From Chloroflexota bacterium (GTDB lineage Bacteria > Chloroflexota > Ktedonobacteria > Ktedonobacterales > Ktedonobacteraceae), in contig DAHVFL010000099.1 in NCBI GenBank assembly GCA_027316975.1, positions 1 to 11,813 of the forward strand: a stretch of DNA of 11,813 nt. Direction: 5' to 3'. The position numbers and the translations under genes are program-made. Under the pieces are notes generated by a model, which saw nothing but the letters and a program-made list of their open reading frames with translations, did no database searches and was not told where the DNA came from. This document shows positions 1 through 6,670 of the stretch, piece after piece (the stretch's first letter is position 1; each line of letters begins with the position of its first letter).

Positions 1-1
1 C

Positions 2-1078
2 CTCAACCAGTTGCTGGTGGAGATGGACGGCTTTGATACGCGCCAGGCCGTGGTCGTTATCGCCGCCACCAACCGGCCCGATGGTCTTGATATTGCCCTC
101 TTGCGTCCGGGCCGCTTCGACCGGCGCGTCACTGTTGATCGACCCGACTGGAATGGTCGCCTTGCCATCCTCAAGATACACGCAAAAGGCGTACCGATGG
201 GGCCGGATGTTGACTTCGTCGCCATCGCCCGCGCCACGGTCGGCATGGTAGGAGCTGATCTCGCTAACCTCGTCAACGAGGCCGCGTTGCTGGCGGCGCG
301 CCGCAATATGGACTATGTGAATCAGCGCTGCTTTGAAGATGCGCTGGACAAGATACTCCTCGGTGCGGAGCGACCTCTGGTGCTGAGAGACGAGGATTTG
401 AACGTCACCGCTTACCACGAGGGCGGTCACGCCCTGGCCGGTTTGCTGACGGAGTTTTCAGATCCCGTCACTAAGGTAACGATTGTGCCGCGTGGTCAGG
501 CCCTGGGCGTCACCATGTCCACGCCACTGGATGATCGCTACAACTACTCGAAAGAGTACCTGTTGTCGCAAATCGTCTACGCGCTGGGCGGGCGCGCCGC
601 CGAACAGGTAGCCATCGGACACATCACCACAGGCGCGGAGAACGACTTGCAGCGCGTCACCGCCATCGCTCGCCAGATGGTGACACGCTGGGGCATGAGC
701 GAGCGCGTAGGCACCATTTCATTTAGCGAGCGCTCCAGTCCCTTCACCATGGGCGGCGAGACGGGTGCGCCATCAGACTACAGCGAAACAATGTCAGAGA
801 TCATCGACGAGGAGGTAGAGGGCATCGTCAACACCTCTTACGCTCGCGCCATCGAATTGATGAAGGCACATCGCCTCACGCTCGATCGCATAGCGCAGGA
901 ACTGCGCAAGCACGAGACGATTGATGCGCGTCAACTGCAAGACATCTTGCGCGAGACGGGCGCGACTCCTCTACATCACAGCAACGGCGCTTCACCTGAA
1001 CTCGCGTTTCAGGAATCCTCATCGCCAGCGATCGAGGAACCACCTCTTGCGATGGATAATGGCTTTCAAGCAGGCTAG
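2..1078 (+). CDS. ftsH: ATP-dependent zinc metalloprotease FtsH, 5'-truncated by window edge
   Basis: FtsH is a membrane-anchored AAA+ protease that unfolds and degrades membrane and regulatory proteins. The reading frame is open from the first bases, so the N-terminal membrane anchor and Walker A/B motifs lie outside the window. What remains starts with NQLLVEMDGF, followed by the AAA second region of homology with AATNRP and the arginine-finger segment LLRPGRFDR. The M41 peptidase domain follows: the zinc site HEGGH is at bases 416-430, fitting HExxH although most FtsH proteins have HEAGH. The probable third zinc ligand is the Asp at bases 644-646, within TTGAENDLQR. The FtsH-typical MVTRWGMSERVG comes next. 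The tail after about base 960 is hydrophilic and poorly conserved. A strong hairpin begins 4 bp after the stop. Family assignment is secure; which FtsH paralogue this is cannot be told. Confidence 0.96.
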   Translation, partial: LNQLLVEMDGFDTRQAVVVIAATNRPDGLDIALLRPGRFDRRVTVDRPDWNGRLAILKIHAKGVPMGPDVDFVAIARATVGMVGADLANLVNEAALLAARRNMDYVNQRCFEDALDKILLGAERPLVLRDEDLNVTAYHEGGHALAGLLTEFSDPVTKVTIVPRGQALGVTMSTPLDDRYNYSKEYLLSQIVYALGGRAAEQVAIGHITTGAENDLQRVTAIARQMVTRWGMSERVGTISFSERSSPFTMGGETGAPSDYSETMSEIIDEEVEGIVNTSYARAIELMKAHRLTLDRIAQELRKHETIDARQLQDILRETGATPLHHSNGASPELAFQESSSPAIEEPPLAMDNGFQAG

Positions 1079-1081
1079 TCA

Positions 1082-1135
1082 ATAGAGACACAGCGGCCCC
1101 GCAAGCGCGTGCCTGCGGGGCCGCTGTGTCTCTAT
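1082..1135. terminator. Bidirectional terminator hairpin between convergent genes
   Basis: A perfect 22-bp inverted repeat (1082-1103 with 1114-1135) encloses a 10-base loop. The core is very GC-rich (CGGCCCCGCA). It follows the ftsH stop codon by 4 bp, and its right arm contains the last codon and stop codon (1132-1134) of the thioesterase on the other strand. It can therefore terminate transcription from both sides. There is no long T-tract, so the mechanism is inferred from the stem strength and the convergent position. Confidence 0.8.
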
Positions 1136-1614
1136 GTATCGTAATTATTCATAAAATTGCGCAGACCAGGAAAATCTTGCATGAGGGTATCCACAACCTG
1201 GGGCGCGAGTGGCAAGAATGTCCCCTGCGCTTCGGCCAGTATCACACTTTCATCATCCGCCAGTGTCAGCGCGCCCGCCGCCTGCATCATACGACGCCGC
1301 TCTGTTCCTAGCCTGGCCCGCACGCGCAGCAATGGGCCAAATGGCACATAGCGGCGATAGCGTACTTCCAGGCGACCCGTCATAGTCCACTCCTGATTAT
1401 TGCCCAGCAATGACGTGCGCCCCAGCGCTTCATCCAACAAAGCCGCTACAATCCCCCCATGAATCACTCCTGGAAAGCCCTGGTGTTCCTCACGCGGCTG
1501 AAAATCGGCCACGATGCTCTCTTCCTCCCGGCGAAATACCAGGTGCAGCCCGAATGGGTTGCGCTGCCCGCACACAAAGCAGCCCTGATAATCTGTCGTA
1601 TCATTCAATTCCAT
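1132..1614 (-). CDS. PaaI-type hotdog-fold thioesterase
   Basis: This 160-residue protein is a single hotdog-fold acyl-CoA thioesterase of the PaaI/4HBT type, expected to hydrolyse acyl- or aryl-CoA thioesters in the cytoplasm. The N-terminus has the pattern CFVCGQRNPFGL (residues 12-23), common in this family. The active-site segment GVIHGGIVAALLDEALG carries HGG at 52-54 and the acidic pair D61/E62. The start at 1614 is chosen because GGAGGAG (plus-strand 1623-1629) sits 8 bases upstream. The open frame continues to 1866, but that extension has no matching signal and runs into the promoter region of the divergent gene. The gene appears to be a single transcription unit ending in the shared hairpin. 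The substrate cannot be told from the sequence. Confidence 0.88.
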   Translation of the reverse strand: MELNDTTDYQGCFVCGQRNPFGLHLVFRREEESIVADFQPREEHQGFPGVIHGGIVAALLDEALGRTSLLGNNQEWTMTGRLEVRYRRYVPFGPLLRVRARLGTERRRMMQAAGALTLADDESVILAEAQGTFLPLAPQVVDTLMQDFPGLRNFMNNYDT

Positions 1615-1646
1615 GCAATTTGCTCCTCCGGTTGCTTGTACAAAAG

Positions 1647-1676
1647 ATTCTAGCAAACGTATTCTGATGAAGGCAA
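1647..1676 (-). promoter_or_regulatory. Probable sigma70-type promoter of the thioesterase gene
   Basis: Read on the minus strand, TTGCCT (plus 1671-1676) and TAGAAT (plus 1647-1652) are separated by 18 bp. They match 4/6 and 5/6 of the consensus. The -10 box lies about 30 bp upstream of the start codon. Found by eye only. Confidence 0.45.
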
Positions 1677-1723
1677 GCCGCCCTCTGTACCTCTTTAGCT
1701 CTCTGGCGCGTATTAAATATATG

Positions 1724-1739
1724 CTACAATGGATTGTAG
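1724..1739. promoter_or_regulatory. 7-2-7 palindrome over the likely -10 of the 1779 gene
   Basis: CTACAAT-GG-ATTGTAG is a perfect inverted repeat. It contains TACAAT (1725-1730), a good -10 box for the gene starting at 1779; the -35 is unclear. A dimeric repressor binding here would block that promoter. A further ATTGTA occurs at 1741-1746. The operator role is inference. Confidence 0.35.
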
Positions 1740-1778
1740 TATTGTATCCACCGGCATATCTTCTAACGAGGTAACGAA

Positions 1779-2387
1779 ATGGCAAAAAATTCACGTAGCA
1801 AATCCGAACTGACCCCCAAAGCGCAGTCAAAAGACCAGCAAAAAAAGAAGGCAAAAAAAGAAGCAAAAATGATGCTTGCTATTGAGCAAGTAAAAGATTC
1901 ACTGGAAAAAGCCCGGGACAAGCTTGCAATGGCACAGGCGCGGGTTGAAGCGCGTGAAGCGCACCTGCGCAATCTTGAGGCGAAACTGGCAGCCGCGCGT
2001 TCTACACCTCCTGCGATCCCTGTGCCGGTGGTAGCCCCCGATAGCGGTTTCGATCACCAGGGCGGCCAGTCTGATACCCGGGAAGGCGAGACAGCCACGG
2101 CCTCTACCTCCTCTACACAGGAAAACGCAGCCTCGCTCGTAGCGGCCTCTGCCCAGGCGAGCGGCGAGACAACACCTGGTGTTGCCACTACTCCTAATCC
2201 TGCGAAACCGGCCACCAGATCACGAACACCGAGAGCCAGCGCGCCTCGTCGCTCGCCTGCTAAACCATCGCCATCAGCCGCGCAATCTTCGTCACCCACA
2301 CCAGCCCGGCGAACCGCGACGCGCAAATCTGCCAGCGCGTCTGAAACCACGCCCGAAGCATCAAACGGCAACAAAAGCGAACTGTAA
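1779..2387 (+). CDS. Hypothetical lysine-rich coiled-coil protein with Ala/Pro/Ser tail
   Basis: I do not recognise a family for this 202-residue protein. Residues 1-30 are rich in Lys and Gln, including the basic cluster KKKAKKEAK at 22-30. Residues 31-74 form a charged, Ala-rich heptad-like stretch (EKARDKLAMAQARVEAREAH), very likely a coiled coil. From residue 75 to the end the sequence is low complexity: Ala, Pro, Ser and Thr with scattered Arg and Lys. That composition recalls histone H1-like or nucleoid-binding proteins, which is an analogy and not an assignment. There is no signal peptide or membrane segment. The start has GAGGT at 1768-1772, 6 bases upstream. The frame is preferred over the overlapping minus-strand frames because of this start, the promoter-like region upstream and the coherent coiled coil. 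Confidence 0.75.
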   Translation: MAKNSRSKSELTPKAQSKDQQKKKAKKEAKMMLAIEQVKDSLEKARDKLAMAQARVEAREAHLRNLEAKLAAARSTPPAIPVPVVAPDSGFDHQGGQSDTREGETATASTSSTQENAASLVAASAQASGETTPGVATTPNPAKPATRSRTPRASAPRRSPAKPSPSAAQSSSPTPARRTATRKSASASETTPEASNGNKSEL

Positions 2388-2397
2388 CTTGAGACTG

Positions 2398-2682
2398 CCA
2401 GGGCGGGGACAAGCCCCATAGGCGTCACGTGAATGAACTCTCGTAGGAGATCGATGGCTGTGTGCCGCGCCGCTTCCAGGGCGGGGGGGCCGCAAGAGCG
2501 GCCAAGCCCCGCCCGTACCCTGAACGACCGCGTATCTGGTTCGTGTAGGGTACGGGCGACCCTTGCGGTCGCCCTGGTATCTGGTACGGGCGACCCTTGC
2601 GGTCGCCCTGGCAGGCGGACGAGGCCACTTTCGACCCGGCTTACCTTGACGCCTATTGGGCGTGGGCTTGTCCCCGCCCTGG
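2398..2682. repeat. Palindrome-rich intergenic element with inverted-repeat ends
   Basis: The stretch between two convergent genes is bounded by inverted repeats of about 30 bases. The left end is 2398-2427 (CCAGGGCGGGGACAAGCCCC, then ATAGGCGTCA). Its reverse complement is at 2647-2682, interrupted by a few extra bases after TGACGCCTAT. Inside are an imperfect GC hairpin at 2479-2514 (core GGCCGC-AAGA-GCGGCC), a CGTACCCT/AGGGTACG pair (2514-2521 and 2547-2554), and two identical GGGCGACC/GGTCGCCC hairpins. There is no transposase. It resembles a miniature interspersed repeat or a composite palindromic element, and its hairpins probably also terminate transcription from both neighbours. Confidence 0.7.
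2550..2611. repeat. 34-bp tandem hairpin repeat, nearly two copies
   Basis: The unit starts GTACGGGCGACCCTTGCGGT and repeats with a period of 34 bp: a full copy at 2550-2583 and 28 bases of a second at 2584-2611. Each copy holds an 8-bp stem GGGCGACC/GGTCGCCC with a 5-base loop (2554-2574 and 2588-2608). The identity of the copies suggests recent duplication inside the larger element. Confidence 0.75.
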
Positions 2683-2698
2683 GTGGGGTCACAGGGTG

Positions 2699-3574
2699 CT
2701 ATATACGATGATTGCCTCTCGCAAATTTTCTCGCTGAAAACCAGGTGTGCTCTCTGCGTGAGGCTAGCACACCTCTTTGATCGAGTTGCAGGTAGATGAA
2801 CAGGGCGATGCCCAGCAGCGCCGCTTCGATCAGGTACGCTCCAAGCACATCACTTGCCCAGTGCGCCCCCAGGTAGATACGCGATGGCCCAACCATCACC
2901 ACAAAGAAAGCAGAAACCACAAGCAGAGCGATACGCCACCAGCGACGCCCATCAAAGAGAATCACTCCGAATGTAAACAGCAGCCCCCAGAAGGCCACAT
3001 AGGACATGACGTGACCACTGGGAAAGCTCTGGCCACCGGCAACGCTAAAGACCTCGACCAGGCTGGCATTTGGGCGCGGGCGACCAACGATAAGCTTAAT
3101 TATTCCGTTTAGGAGACCGCTGACCGCATACACAACCGCCACAGTCACAGCTTCCAGGCGCAGGTCTACCATCCACAAAATCACAACGGCCAGCGCTACC
3201 AGCCCGATTGATAACCAGAGTTGGTAGCCGGTATAACTGATGGCTGTCATAAGCCCACTCAGCCAGGGATTCTGGTTTTCTTGAAACTCTTTAGTGATGG
3301 TAACATCTATTCCCACCACAGGATTGAAATGAACAAAGGTTGCCAGCAGCGCGAAAAGTAGAAGCATGACGCCGTAGACACCGAGGAAGATATAGCCGCG
3401 TTTAACCCTTCTATACCAGGGCAGACGCGCGGTTGCTACCTCTTGTTTGGCCTCCTGCACAACCTCCTTCGCCTCTTCCTGTATATGTGTAACAGGCGCA
3501 ACGCCTGTATCCTGGGTGCTTTTATCTGGCTCATCAAGTTTTTGTCGTTCTGTCTCGCGTGATGTATCTGTCAT
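2699..3574 (-). CDS. PAP2-family membrane phosphatase
   Basis: This 291-residue integral membrane phosphatase belongs to the PAP2 superfamily, whose members dephosphorylate lipid phosphates such as phosphatidate or undecaprenyl pyrophosphate. All three signature motifs are present: K160-x6-RP (KLIVGRPRP), PSGH at 185-188, and S231-R-x5-H238-x3-D242. H188 and H238 are the expected catalytic histidines. About six hydrophobic segments are visible, starting near residues 61-81, 105-136, 142-163, 189-207, 214-229 and 245-263. The first 50 residues are charged, probably a cytoplasmic tail, and unusual in length. The start at 3574 has GGAGAG (plus 3582-3587) 7 bases upstream. The gene is divergent from the acetyltransferase. 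Substrate is unknown; a BacA-independent undecaprenyl-PP phosphatase role is one possibility. Confidence 0.93.
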   Translation of the reverse strand: MTDTSRETERQKLDEPDKSTQDTGVAPVTHIQEEAKEVVQEAKQEVATARLPWYRRVKRGYIFLGVYGVMLLLFALLATFVHFNPVVGIDVTITKEFQENQNPWLSGLMTAISYTGYQLWLSIGLVALAVVILWMVDLRLEAVTVAVVYAVSGLLNGIIKLIVGRPRPNASLVEVFSVAGGQSFPSGHVMSYVAFWGLLFTFGVILFDGRRWWRIALLVVSAFFVVMVGPSRIYLGAHWASDVLGAYLIEAALLGIALFIYLQLDQRGVLASRREHTWFSARKFARGNHRI

Positions 3575-3646
3575 ACTCTGTCTCTCCGTTTGCTCTCATC
3601 CCAATAGATACTACTAATACGCTTTAGCCGGGTAAAAAGTAAGCGA

Positions 3647-3675
3647 TTGACGAATGCGGCATTTCCCGCTACATT
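3647..3675 (+). promoter_or_regulatory. Probable sigma70-type promoter of the acetyltransferase gene
   Basis: TTGACG (3647-3652) and TACATT (3670-3675) are 17 bp apart, matching 5/6 and 4/6 of the consensus. It lies about 50 bp upstream of the start at 3727. Confidence 0.5.
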
Positions 3676-3691
3676 TGTAAGTGGTGTGGTT

Positions 3692-3707
3692 TAGCATATC
3701 TATGCTA
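3692..3707. promoter_or_regulatory. 7-2-7 palindrome upstream of the acetyltransferase gene
   Basis: TAGCATA-TC-TATGCTA is a perfect inverted repeat 7 bp before the AGGAG ribosome binding site (3714-3718). If the promoter at 3647-3675 is right, it falls just downstream of the transcription start, a usual operator position. Function is inferred. Confidence 0.35.
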
Positions 3708-3726
3708 CGTAAAAGGAGTCTACATA

Positions 3727-4611
3727 ATGTCGCAACTCGAAGTCCGGCGGGCGCAAGAAGGTGATCGCGAAGCGGTATTAGCTTTTTGCGACCAGACCTG
3801 GGAATGGGGAGATTACATCGCCTATGTCTGGGATGAATGGTTGCGCGACGAAAACGGCGTCTTGTTCGTCGCCACTATGGATGAGCAGCCGGTAGGTGTC
3901 GCCAATCTACGCATGTTGAACACAGGCGAGGCGTGGTTAGAAGGTATGCGCGTCGATCCTGCTCATCGACAAAACGGTATAGCCAACGCGCTTTTCGAGG
4001 CGCAAATCACCGAGGCCCTGCGCCGCCATGCTCTCACCGCGCGCCTGATTACCGAATCTACCAATACCGTCGCCATCCACCTGATCGAGCGCAACTACAT
4101 GCGCCGCGTCAATGCCTTTGCCCCATTTCGCGCTATCCCGCTCACAACGAACCCGAAGCGTCAATACGGTTTAGCAACGCCTACGCTGGCAACCCTGGCA
4201 GACAGCAACGAAATTATCGATTACCTCAACATTTCCAGTATTTTCCCCGCCACCGGCGGCCTGTACAATGCAGGTTTCACCGCCTATTCCATCACCGCCG
4301 CGCTAATCGAACAGAAGATAGCCGCCCAACAGATTTACCTGCTGCGCCGCTGGGATCGCCTGGACGGGTTGGCAATGATAGAATCACGAGAAAGACACGG
4401 AGAAAAATCGCTCTCCATTGGCTATATCGATGGCACTACCGAGTCGATCAGCCTGCTTGCCTACGCGCTTCGCAAAATGCTCCCCGATTTTGGCGTTCAA
4501 AACATCCAGGCCGACATACCCGACCTCATGATGGTTCGCGACGCCTTCACCGGCGCCGAATACGAATCGGACGGTTCCCTATTCTACATCTACGAGCGCA
4601 ACCTGCTGTAG
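3727..4611 (+). CDS. GNAT-family N-acetyltransferase
   Basis: This 294-residue protein has an N-terminal GNAT domain (about residues 3-135), which transfers an acetyl group from acetyl-CoA to an amine. The acetyl-CoA-binding motif A is visible as LEGMRVDPAHRQNGIANALF, with the pyrophosphate-binding R81-Q-N-G84-I-A86 fitting Q/RxxGxG/A. The C-terminal half (about 150-294) has alternating strand and helix character and could be a second, degenerate GNAT-like fold, but it lacks the RxxGxG/A signature. Many two-domain GNATs have this size. AGGAG at 3714-3718 lies 8 bases before the ATG. The gene is monocistronic, divergent from the PAP2 gene and convergent with the condensing-enzyme gene. The substrate cannot be inferred. 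Confidence 0.88.
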   Translation: MSQLEVRRAQEGDREAVLAFCDQTWEWGDYIAYVWDEWLRDENGVLFVATMDEQPVGVANLRMLNTGEAWLEGMRVDPAHRQNGIANALFEAQITEALRRHALTARLITESTNTVAIHLIERNYMRRVNAFAPFRAIPLTTNPKRQYGLATPTLATLADSNEIIDYLNISSIFPATGGLYNAGFTAYSITAALIEQKIAAQQIYLLRRWDRLDGLAMIESRERHGEKSLSIGYIDGTTESISLLAYALRKMLPDFGVQNIQADIPDLMMVRDAFTGAEYESDGSLFYIYERNLL

Positions 4612-4632
4612 GGACGCGGGTGGATGTGGTGC

Positions 4633-4673
4633 GGAAGAGGGGACCCTTGTGGGCGTCCTCGTCCCTGTCTTCC
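4633..4673. terminator. Imperfect hairpin between convergent genes, degenerate repeat copy
   Basis: GGAAGAGGGGAC (4633-4644) pairs imperfectly with GTCCCTGTCTTCC (4661-4673), and GGACCC/GGCGTCC pairs inside. It lies between the stops of the acetyltransferase (4611) and the condensing enzyme (4688). The core GGACCCTTGTGGGCGTCC looks like a decayed form of the GGGCGACCCTTGCGGTCGCC hairpin at 2554-2574. Confidence 0.5.
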
Positions 4674-4687
4674 ACCGTCTCGATCGT

Positions 4688-5932
4688 CTATCTGGGATTC
4701 AATACCGCGTCCACATCGTGCAACGTATGGTACCTCAGCAGCCAGCAGCCGTAGTTCATGCCACCGCCAACAGCAGGCAGCGCCATCCATTGACCATCGC
4801 GCAGGCGGTCCTGGCGTAGCAGCTCAACCAGCGCGGTAGCGATACTGGCGTTGGAGAGGTTGCCATAATAGCGGAAATTATCCACAAGCTTGTCCATGGT
4901 CGAACGCGGCCAGCCGTAATCGTTTATCAACAGCTCGCCCATGCGCCTCGTGATGCGCGAGTTAGCCTGGTGAGGAACAATATGCGACAGAGCATCATGG
5001 GCTAAACCCGCGTGGCGGCACAGCGCATCAACGGATTCAGCCATGGCCCGCGGAGCTTCGCGGAAGACATCCTTGCCATTCATCTTCGTATACCCGACAT
5101 GGTACATGGAAAGGATTTTATTGAGTTCCTCGCCCTTGCCCGACTCGTAAAGCTGGCGCATCTTCAAATCAACTTCGGCCATCTCGATCACATCTTTGCG
5201 CAGGGGCGTCTGGTAGTAAAGCGATGGCCCCTGGTTCGCATCTGAGCCATTGATAACATACGTATCTTCGTCGCCCAGTTCCAACAGGTAAGCCGACGCG
5301 CCCTCGCCGAAAAGCGAACTGGTCTTCCAGTCCAGCACATTCATAATATTAGGCAGCAATCCCTCAGCCGTCACCATCAACACCAACTTCGCCGAACTGG
5401 CGGACAGTATTTCGGCGCATGTCTGGAAAGCCTCGGTCTGGCAGGCGCAGGCCCCCTTCAGCATAGTAGCGCGGATAGGCCCCAATCCCAGGCGCATCTG
5501 CACCTGCCCGGCCACCGTGGGAAAAGCGTCATTATCGGAAGAGGAAGCCCCGATCACCGTATCTATCTCGGATGCATCACGTCCGGCGCTTGCCAGGGCG
5601 CGCCGCGCCGCAATCACCGCCATATCCACCAGCGTTTCGTCTTGAGCGTCTGGCCCATCGATGAGTCCCGGCGCGTCCGCGCCCGCCATCCGACGGCACA
5701 ATTCCATCGTGCTGGCGCGCACATGCCGCGTGCTCAACCCCGTCACCCGTTCCAGATCATCAGCGCTGCGCGGGTCCCCCAGCCGGGTCGAAATATACGC
5801 AAAAAACTCGTTGGTAATGGTCCCCGACGGCGCGTAAGTCCCCAGTCCGATCAAACGCACCCTGGCCTTCGTGTACACCTGCGGAACAATATACGTATAA
5901 TGCGGCCATTGTTCTGTGTTGCCCTGAGACAT
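4688..5932 (-). CDS. 3-oxoacyl-ACP synthase III (KAS III/FabH)-like condensing enzyme
   Basis: This thiolase-fold enzyme is expected to perform decarboxylative Claisen condensation of an acyl-CoA with an acyl-carrier-bound malonyl unit, or a related acyl transfer. The Cys-His-Asn triad is recognisable: GACACQTEAF with C164 as the likely nucleophile (C162 is adjacent), H321 in PHQANSRI, and N358 in YGNLSNASIATAL. Early FabH-like features are RLIGLGTYAP and DLERVTGLSTRHV. At 414 residues it is clearly longer than the roughly 320 of housekeeping FabH. The extra length lies in a polar N-terminus and in a segment around residues 265-300. The start at 5932 is set by GGGAGGT 8 bases upstream; the open frame to 6061 has no such signal. 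No acyl carrier or other fatty acid gene is adjacent, so a secondary lipid or polyketide role is as likely as primary fatty acid synthesis. Confidence 0.88.
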   Translation of the reverse strand: MSQGNTEQWPHYTYIVPQVYTKARVRLIGLGTYAPSGTITNEFFAYISTRLGDPRSADDLERVTGLSTRHVRASTMELCRRMAGADAPGLIDGPDAQDETLVDMAVIAARRALASAGRDASEIDTVIGASSSDNDAFPTVAGQVQMRLGLGPIRATMLKGACACQTEAFQTCAEILSASSAKLVLMVTAEGLLPNIMNVLDWKTSSLFGEGASAYLLELGDEDTYVINGSDANQGPSLYYQTPLRKDVIEMAEVDLKMRQLYESGKGEELNKILSMYHVGYTKMNGKDVFREAPRAMAESVDALCRHAGLAHDALSHIVPHQANSRITRRMGELLINDYGWPRSTMDKLVDNFRYYGNLSNASIATALVELLRQDRLRDGQWMALPAVGGGMNYGCWLLRYHTLHDVDAVLNPR

Positions 5933-5972
5933 GAAATGTGACCTCCCTGGCGAGGAAAATAGTATCGAGGAT

Positions 5973-6002
5973 AGTATATACCATGGTTTGGTGGGTACAC
6001 AA
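5973..6002 (-). promoter_or_regulatory. Possible promoter of the condensing-enzyme gene
   Basis: On the minus strand TTGTGT (plus 5997-6002) and TATACT (plus 5973-5978) are 18 bp apart. The -10 is good (5/6) and the -35 poor. It lies about 40 bp upstream of the start at 5932. Confidence 0.4.
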
Positions 6003-6064
6003 GGCCAGATGAGAACACGAAGCATGTTTTTAGCTGTTGAGCTATGCCAGGACAATCTCAAGCA

Positions 6065-6292
6065 TTACTGCTTTATACACTCCACACGAATAATCTGCTC
6101 GAAGCATACCAATTCATCATACCCCTGATATCCTTCATCAAGTATTTCCACTTCTACCAGATGCAAACAATTACAAATCTCTTTTATCTTTCCATGCCAT
6201 TCCAGTTCAGGGTACGTTGGAAGCTCTTCCGGGCGCATTAAGTAGACAATAACCATTCCCTGTTTCAATTCAGATAGAGCAAGTTCAGGCAT
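6065..6292 (-). CDS. Small hypothetical protein, 75 residues
   Basis: I do not recognise this protein. It is a compact, acidic, soluble-looking sequence with several hydrophobic strand-like stretches (GMVIVYLM, LHLVEVEIL, LVCFEQIIRVE), a motif RPEELPTYPELEWHGKI, and three Cys residues with no zinc pattern. It looks like a small beta-rich domain. The start at 6292 has only a weak AAAGAG signal 7 bases upstream. It lies 132 bp upstream of the condensing-enzyme gene on the same strand, and divergent from the XRE regulator. Composition is more AT-rich than in the genes to its left, similar to the island that follows, so it could be the edge of that island. Overlapping plus-strand frames are shorter and have no start signal. 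Confidence 0.6.
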   Translation of the reverse strand: MPELALSELKQGMVIVYLMRPEELPTYPELEWHGKIKEICNCLHLVEVEILDEGYQGYDELVCFEQIIRVECIKQ

Positions 6293-6358
6293 ACTCTAAC
6301 TCTTTCATCAAAGTTCTCTCACGACATGTCGATAGCCATTTGAAAGTAACTACTTTAA

Positions 6359-6378
6359 CAGTACTGCTACAGTATAAC
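6359..6378 (+). promoter_or_regulatory. Possible operator and -10 upstream of the XRE regulator
   Basis: The palindrome CAGTACTG (6359-6366) overlaps ACTG-CTA-CAGT (6363-6373), giving two ACAGTA direct half-sites. These abut TATAAC (6373-6378), a plausible -10 about 70 bp upstream of the start at 6447. No convincing -35 is seen. Binding by the regulator itself would be typical for such R-M systems but is inference. Confidence 0.3.
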
Positions 6379-6446
6379 CATCTGGAAGTTCTTGTGTCAA
6401 CGGTAGGAGCCTGATAGAGTAAAAACAGTTCAATTTGAGGAAAAAC

Positions 6447-6656
6447 ATGGTACGTTTGAAAGTACGCGAGGTAGCTGAGTCAAAAGGCATTAACATGGCT
6501 AAATTGTCCAGGATAGCTGATGTTAGCTATAACACAACACAGGCACTCTTTCATGACCCCTATCACGACGCCTCGATTTACATCCTCGCTCGCATAGCAA
6601 AGGCGCTGAAAGTCAGCATATGCGATTTGATCGAAGAAACGCTCGATGAAGGATAA
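6447..6656 (+). CDS. XRE/Cro-type HTH regulator, possible R-M controller protein
   Basis: This 69-residue protein is a single XRE/Cro-C1 helix-turn-helix domain that should bind operator DNA as a dimer. The HTH covers roughly residues 17-37 (MAKLSRIADVSYNTTQALF). The C-terminal helices (IYILARIAKALKVSICDLIEE) match the usual five-helix fold. The ATG at 6447 is chosen because GAGG (6437-6440) lies 6 bases upstream; an in-frame TTG at 6435 would overlap that signal. The stop codon overlaps the AAGGAG that serves the endonuclease gene, so the two are translationally close and surely co-transcribed. Size and position fit a controller (C) protein, which times endonuclease expression after methylation. 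However, XRE proteins of this type are common and it could regulate other genes. Confidence 0.85.
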   Translation: MVRLKVREVAESKGINMAKLSRIADVSYNTTQALFHDPYHDASIYILARIAKALKVSICDLIEETLDEG

Positions 6657-6670
6657 GGAGTTATAGTGTT

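Noticed and set aside
1615..1866. N-terminal extension of the thioesterase
   Set aside because: No family similarity, no ribosome binding site, and it covers the promoter and the start of the divergent gene.
2550..2611. Possible CRISPR array
   Set aside because: Only two contiguous 34-bp copies with no spacers and a palindromic unit; a tandem hairpin repeat, not CRISPR.
2054..2692. Minus-strand 212-residue open frame
   Set aside because: It runs through the palindromic element and antisense to the coiled-coil gene. The GRPQGSP-like peptides are translations of the repeat hairpins, and there is no ribosome binding site.
3933..4754. Plus-strand 273-residue open frame
   Set aside because: It overlaps the acetyltransferase in another frame, lacks a ribosome binding site and has shadow-type composition rich in Arg, His and Pro.
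6435..6446. TTG start for the XRE regulator
   Set aside because: The TTG overlaps the GAGG that best serves the ATG at 6447.
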